NCBI GenBank assembly: GCA_046154545.1
Contig: JBJXGC010000290.1
Span: forward strand, 1-5,882
DNA length: 5,882 nt
Source: JBJXGC01 sp046154545
GTDB taxonomy: Bacteria > Chloroflexota > Dehalococcoidia > Tepidiformales > Tepidiformaceae
Reading direction: 5' to 3'
Shown one piece after another: positions 4,529 through 5,882 of this stretch (positions are counted from its first letter, which is position 1; the number at the start of each line of letters is the position of its first letter). A model generated the notes under the pieces. It worked only from the letters and a program-made list of their open reading frames with translations, was not told the DNA's origin and did no database searches. The position numbers and the translations under genes were made by a program.

Positions 4529-4858
4529 CTACGCCAGTCGCTCGACAAATACGTCCATGACGCCGCCGCAGATCTTATCTTCACCATCGGTGGGCTCGGT
4601 CAGGTCGACGGTGACGATCCGGGGCTTGCCGTCTTCGAAGGCGGACATGGCTTCCTGCCAGACCTCGGCTTCGCCGCAGCCGCCGCCGATGGTGCCGAAA
4701 AAGGTGCCATCGCGGCGGACAACCATCTTCGCCCCGGTCTTGCGCGGTGTGGACCCGCGGGTACGGGCAACCGTCGCGAGGACGACAGGCTCGCCGCGTT
4801 CCATCGAACCGGCGATCTCACGGTAGATCTCGTCTTGCATAGAGTGATCGTGCGGCAT
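4529..4858 (-). CDS. Single-domain XdhC/CoxI family protein
   Basis: 109 residues matching only the N-terminal XdhC_CoxI domain: IYREIAGSMERGEPVVLATV (11-30), the GSTPR loop (35-39), GAKMVVRRDG, then GTIGGGCGEAEV (55-66) and a terminal DKICGGVMDVFVE (94-106). Full-length XdhC proteins have a second, Rossmann-like domain, absent here; single-domain forms are a known subclass. XdhC/CoxI proteins bind molybdenum cofactor and help sulfurate and insert it into xanthine-dehydrogenase or CO-dehydrogenase-type enzymes. No such enzyme gene is in the window, so the client is unknown. The start is uncertain: neither the ATG at 4858 nor one at 4840 has a clear ribosome binding site. The gene begins 35 bp after the tag stop, so it may be read from tag mRNA. 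Confidence 0.87.
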   Translation of the reverse strand: MPHDHSMQDEIYREIAGSMERGEPVVLATVARTRGSTPRKTGAKMVVRRDGTFFGTIGGGCGEAEVWQEAMSAFEDGKPRIVTVDLTEPTDGEDKICGGVMDVFVERLA

Positions 4859-4893
4859 CCGGGCGAAGGCCGCAACCGCCGTGCCGCGGCCGC

Positions 4894-5481
4894 TTACCTT
4901 CCCGCCAGCGACCGCGCGGGACAGCCGGCCAGGTGGTCGTTCACCATCCCCACCGACTGCATGAAGGCGTAGCAGATGGTTGAACCGACGAAGGTGAAGC
5001 CCCGCTTCTTGAGCGCCTTCGACATCGCGTCACTCTGCGGCGTCGTGGCGGGGACATCGGCCATCGCCAGGGGCGCCGACGCCACCAGCGGCGCGCCACC
5101 GACGAACGACCAGATGTAGCGGTCGAACGTCCGGAATTCCTCCTGGGCGGCCAGGAAGGCCGTCGCGTTCTTCACGGCCCCCGCGCATTTCAGCCGGTTG
5201 CGCACGATGCCCGGGTCGGCCATCAGCCGCGCGAGATCGCCAGGGCCATAGGCCGCGATGCGCTCCGCGTCCCATCCGTCGAATGCACGGCTGAAGTTCT
5301 CCCGCTTGTTCAGGATGGTCGACCAGCTCAGGCCGGCCTGGAAGCCCTCCAGCATGAGCCGTTCGAACAGCTCCCGGTCGTCGTGGCAGGGCACGGCCCA
5401 TTCCGTGTCGTGGTAACGGGCATAGGCCTCATCGAGCATGCCCCAGCAGGTGGGGAAGCGGGGGACGGCTTCCTTCGCCAT
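4894..5481 (-). CDS. tag: DNA-3-methyladenine glycosylase I
   Basis: 195 residues aligning with E. coli Tag throughout. The structural zinc ligands are present: C12 (TCWG), H24 (YHDTEW), H183 and C187 (NDHLAGC). The base-recognition residues are conserved: E45 in LEGFQAGLSW (equivalent to E. coli E38), W53 and Y23. The family block SKALKKRGFTFVGSTICYAFMQSVGMVNDH (154-183) is nearly identical to E. coli. The enzyme removes 3-methyladenine from alkylated DNA and starts base excision repair. Nothing suggests inactivation. There is no clear Shine-Dalgarno before the ATG, and the 56 bp upstream are mostly the heptamer repeat, so transcription may come from the DinB-like gene upstream. Confidence 0.96.
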   Translation of the reverse strand: MAKEAVPRFPTCWGMLDEAYARYHDTEWAVPCHDDRELFERLMLEGFQAGLSWSTILNKRENFSRAFDGWDAERIAAYGPGDLARLMADPGIVRNRLKCAGAVKNATAFLAAQEEFRTFDRYIWSFVGGAPLVASAPLAMADVPATTPQSDAMSKALKKRGFTFVGSTICYAFMQSVGMVNDHLAGCPARSLAGR

Positions 5482-5500
5482 GCGCCATAGCGTAGCCGAA

Positions 5501-5542
5501 ACTCAGGACTCAGGACTCAGGACTCGGGACTAAGGACTCAGG
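5501..5542. repeat. Six 7-bp tandem repeats (ACTCAGG)
   Basis: Units start at 5501, 5508, 5515, 5522, 5529 and 5536. Four are exact ACTCAGG; the fourth reads ACTCGGG and the fifth ACTAAGG. The block fills the gap between tag and the DinB-like gene and supplies the stop codon (TGA, 5540-5538 minus strand) of the latter. Because 7 is not a multiple of 3, successive copies place TGA in each minus-strand frame. Slippage could change the copy number. Confidence 0.95.
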
Positions 5543-5882
5543 ACCCATATCCCATCGCCGCGGCGTATGCCCACCCGTCGAGGTCTGGCGTCGCTACGCT
5601 CAGCTGCCCGAGGGCGACCTTGATCTCGGTGCGGTGCTCCACGCCATGCTCAAGGGCGTGGACGAGGAAGAAGCTCACGGGATAGCGATAGGCGCGGCCC
5701 TGCCAGGGGAGATCCACTGGCCGCGGCTTATCCAACCCCTCAGCGATCGCGATGAGATCGTCGCTGGAACTTGCGGCCATCGCCGCCAGCGCCTCGAACC
5801 CCGGCCACGGGCTCGATCGGGTGAACTCACCCTCGTGTTGGCGGCCCATCGTCCGCAGCACCTGCGTGCGTTGGCCGCCGAC
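5538..5882 (-). CDS. DinB/DUF664-family protein, C-terminal part (cut by window end)
   Basis: 114 residues plus stop are visible; the frame stays open to the last base of the window, so the N-terminus is missing and the GTG at 5861 is not taken as the start. The visible part has RQHEGEF near its beginning and the HALEHGVEHRTEI block (visible residues 75-87) with three regularly spaced histidines, then TPDLDGWAYAAAMGYGS at the end. The His pattern and the P-x-L-D-G-W-x-Y ending are typical of the four-helix DinB/DUF664 superfamily, metal-binding proteins that include thiol-dependent transferases and many damage-inducible proteins of unknown role. The exact reaction cannot be stated. The stop codon lies inside the heptamer repeat, so copy-number change there could alter the last residues. 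Confidence 0.8.
   Translation of the reverse strand, partial: VGGQRTQVLRTMGRQHEGEFTRSSPWPGFEALAAMAASSSDDLIAIAEGLDKPRPVDLPWQGRAYRYPVSFFLVHALEHGVEHRTEIKVALGQLSVATPDLDGWAYAAAMGYGS

Noticed and set aside
4116..4826. Plus-strand frame rich in Gly, Cys and Trp opposite tatA and xdhC
   Set aside because: The Gly/Cys/Trp run is the antisense of the Pro/Gln codons of the TatA tail, and both minus-strand genes are recognisable.
5538..5861. GTG at 5861 as the true start of the DinB-like gene
   Set aside because: The frame continues open to the window edge with family-like residues, and the family is longer, so the gene is treated as truncated by the window.

Overview
The window is a GC-rich (about two thirds by eye) bacterial chromosomal segment. 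The TatA type, the S-box control of a sulfur-amino-acid operon and the mix of accessory genes fit a Chloroflexota-like organism best. That is an inference from gene style only; an actinobacterial or other high-GC origin is not excluded.

Bases 1-461 are about three tandem copies of a 153-154 bp non-coding repeat with an internal hairpin. From about 490 to 832 lies a long regulatory leader on the + strand: a possible promoter, a clear SAM-I (S-box) riboswitch aptamer (about 556-663), and then a 12-codon, methionine-rich mini-ORF with a strong Shine-Dalgarno (709-747) whose stop codon abuts a hairpin (747-764). The leader feeds a three-gene operon (833-2698): a threonine-synthase-like PLP enzyme, a stand-alone NIL-domain protein, and a CysO/MoaD-type sulfur carrier ending in Gly-Gly. 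The PLP enzyme and carrier match the MetM/MetO route known from Streptomyces, in which O-phosphohomoserine and a thiocarboxylated carrier protein give homocysteine. The SAM riboswitch supports a methionine role rather than a threonine one. The NIL protein as middle member and the double (SAM plus Met-leader) control are the most interesting points of the window.

The rest reads on the - strand. Convergent with the operon is a small accessory block: a Uma2-family nuclease-like protein (2695-3243), a VapC PIN toxin (3284-3688) and its ribbon-helix-helix antitoxin VapB (3685-3996), with a short palindrome at the vapB ribosome binding site. A good hairpin (4056-4081) separates this from tatA (4109-4435), whose cytoplasmic tail is Pro/Gln-rich. 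Upstream of tatA are a single-domain XdhC/CoxI protein (4529-4858), 3-methyladenine DNA glycosylase I (tag, 4894-5481), a run of six 7-bp repeats (5501-5542), and the C-terminal part of a DinB/DUF664-type protein cut by the window end (5538-5882).

Functionally, the + strand operon is a self-contained homocysteine-forming module whose carrier-activating (E1-like) and sulfur-donating enzymes must lie elsewhere. The - strand genes are unrelated housekeeping, repair and toxin-antitoxin functions.
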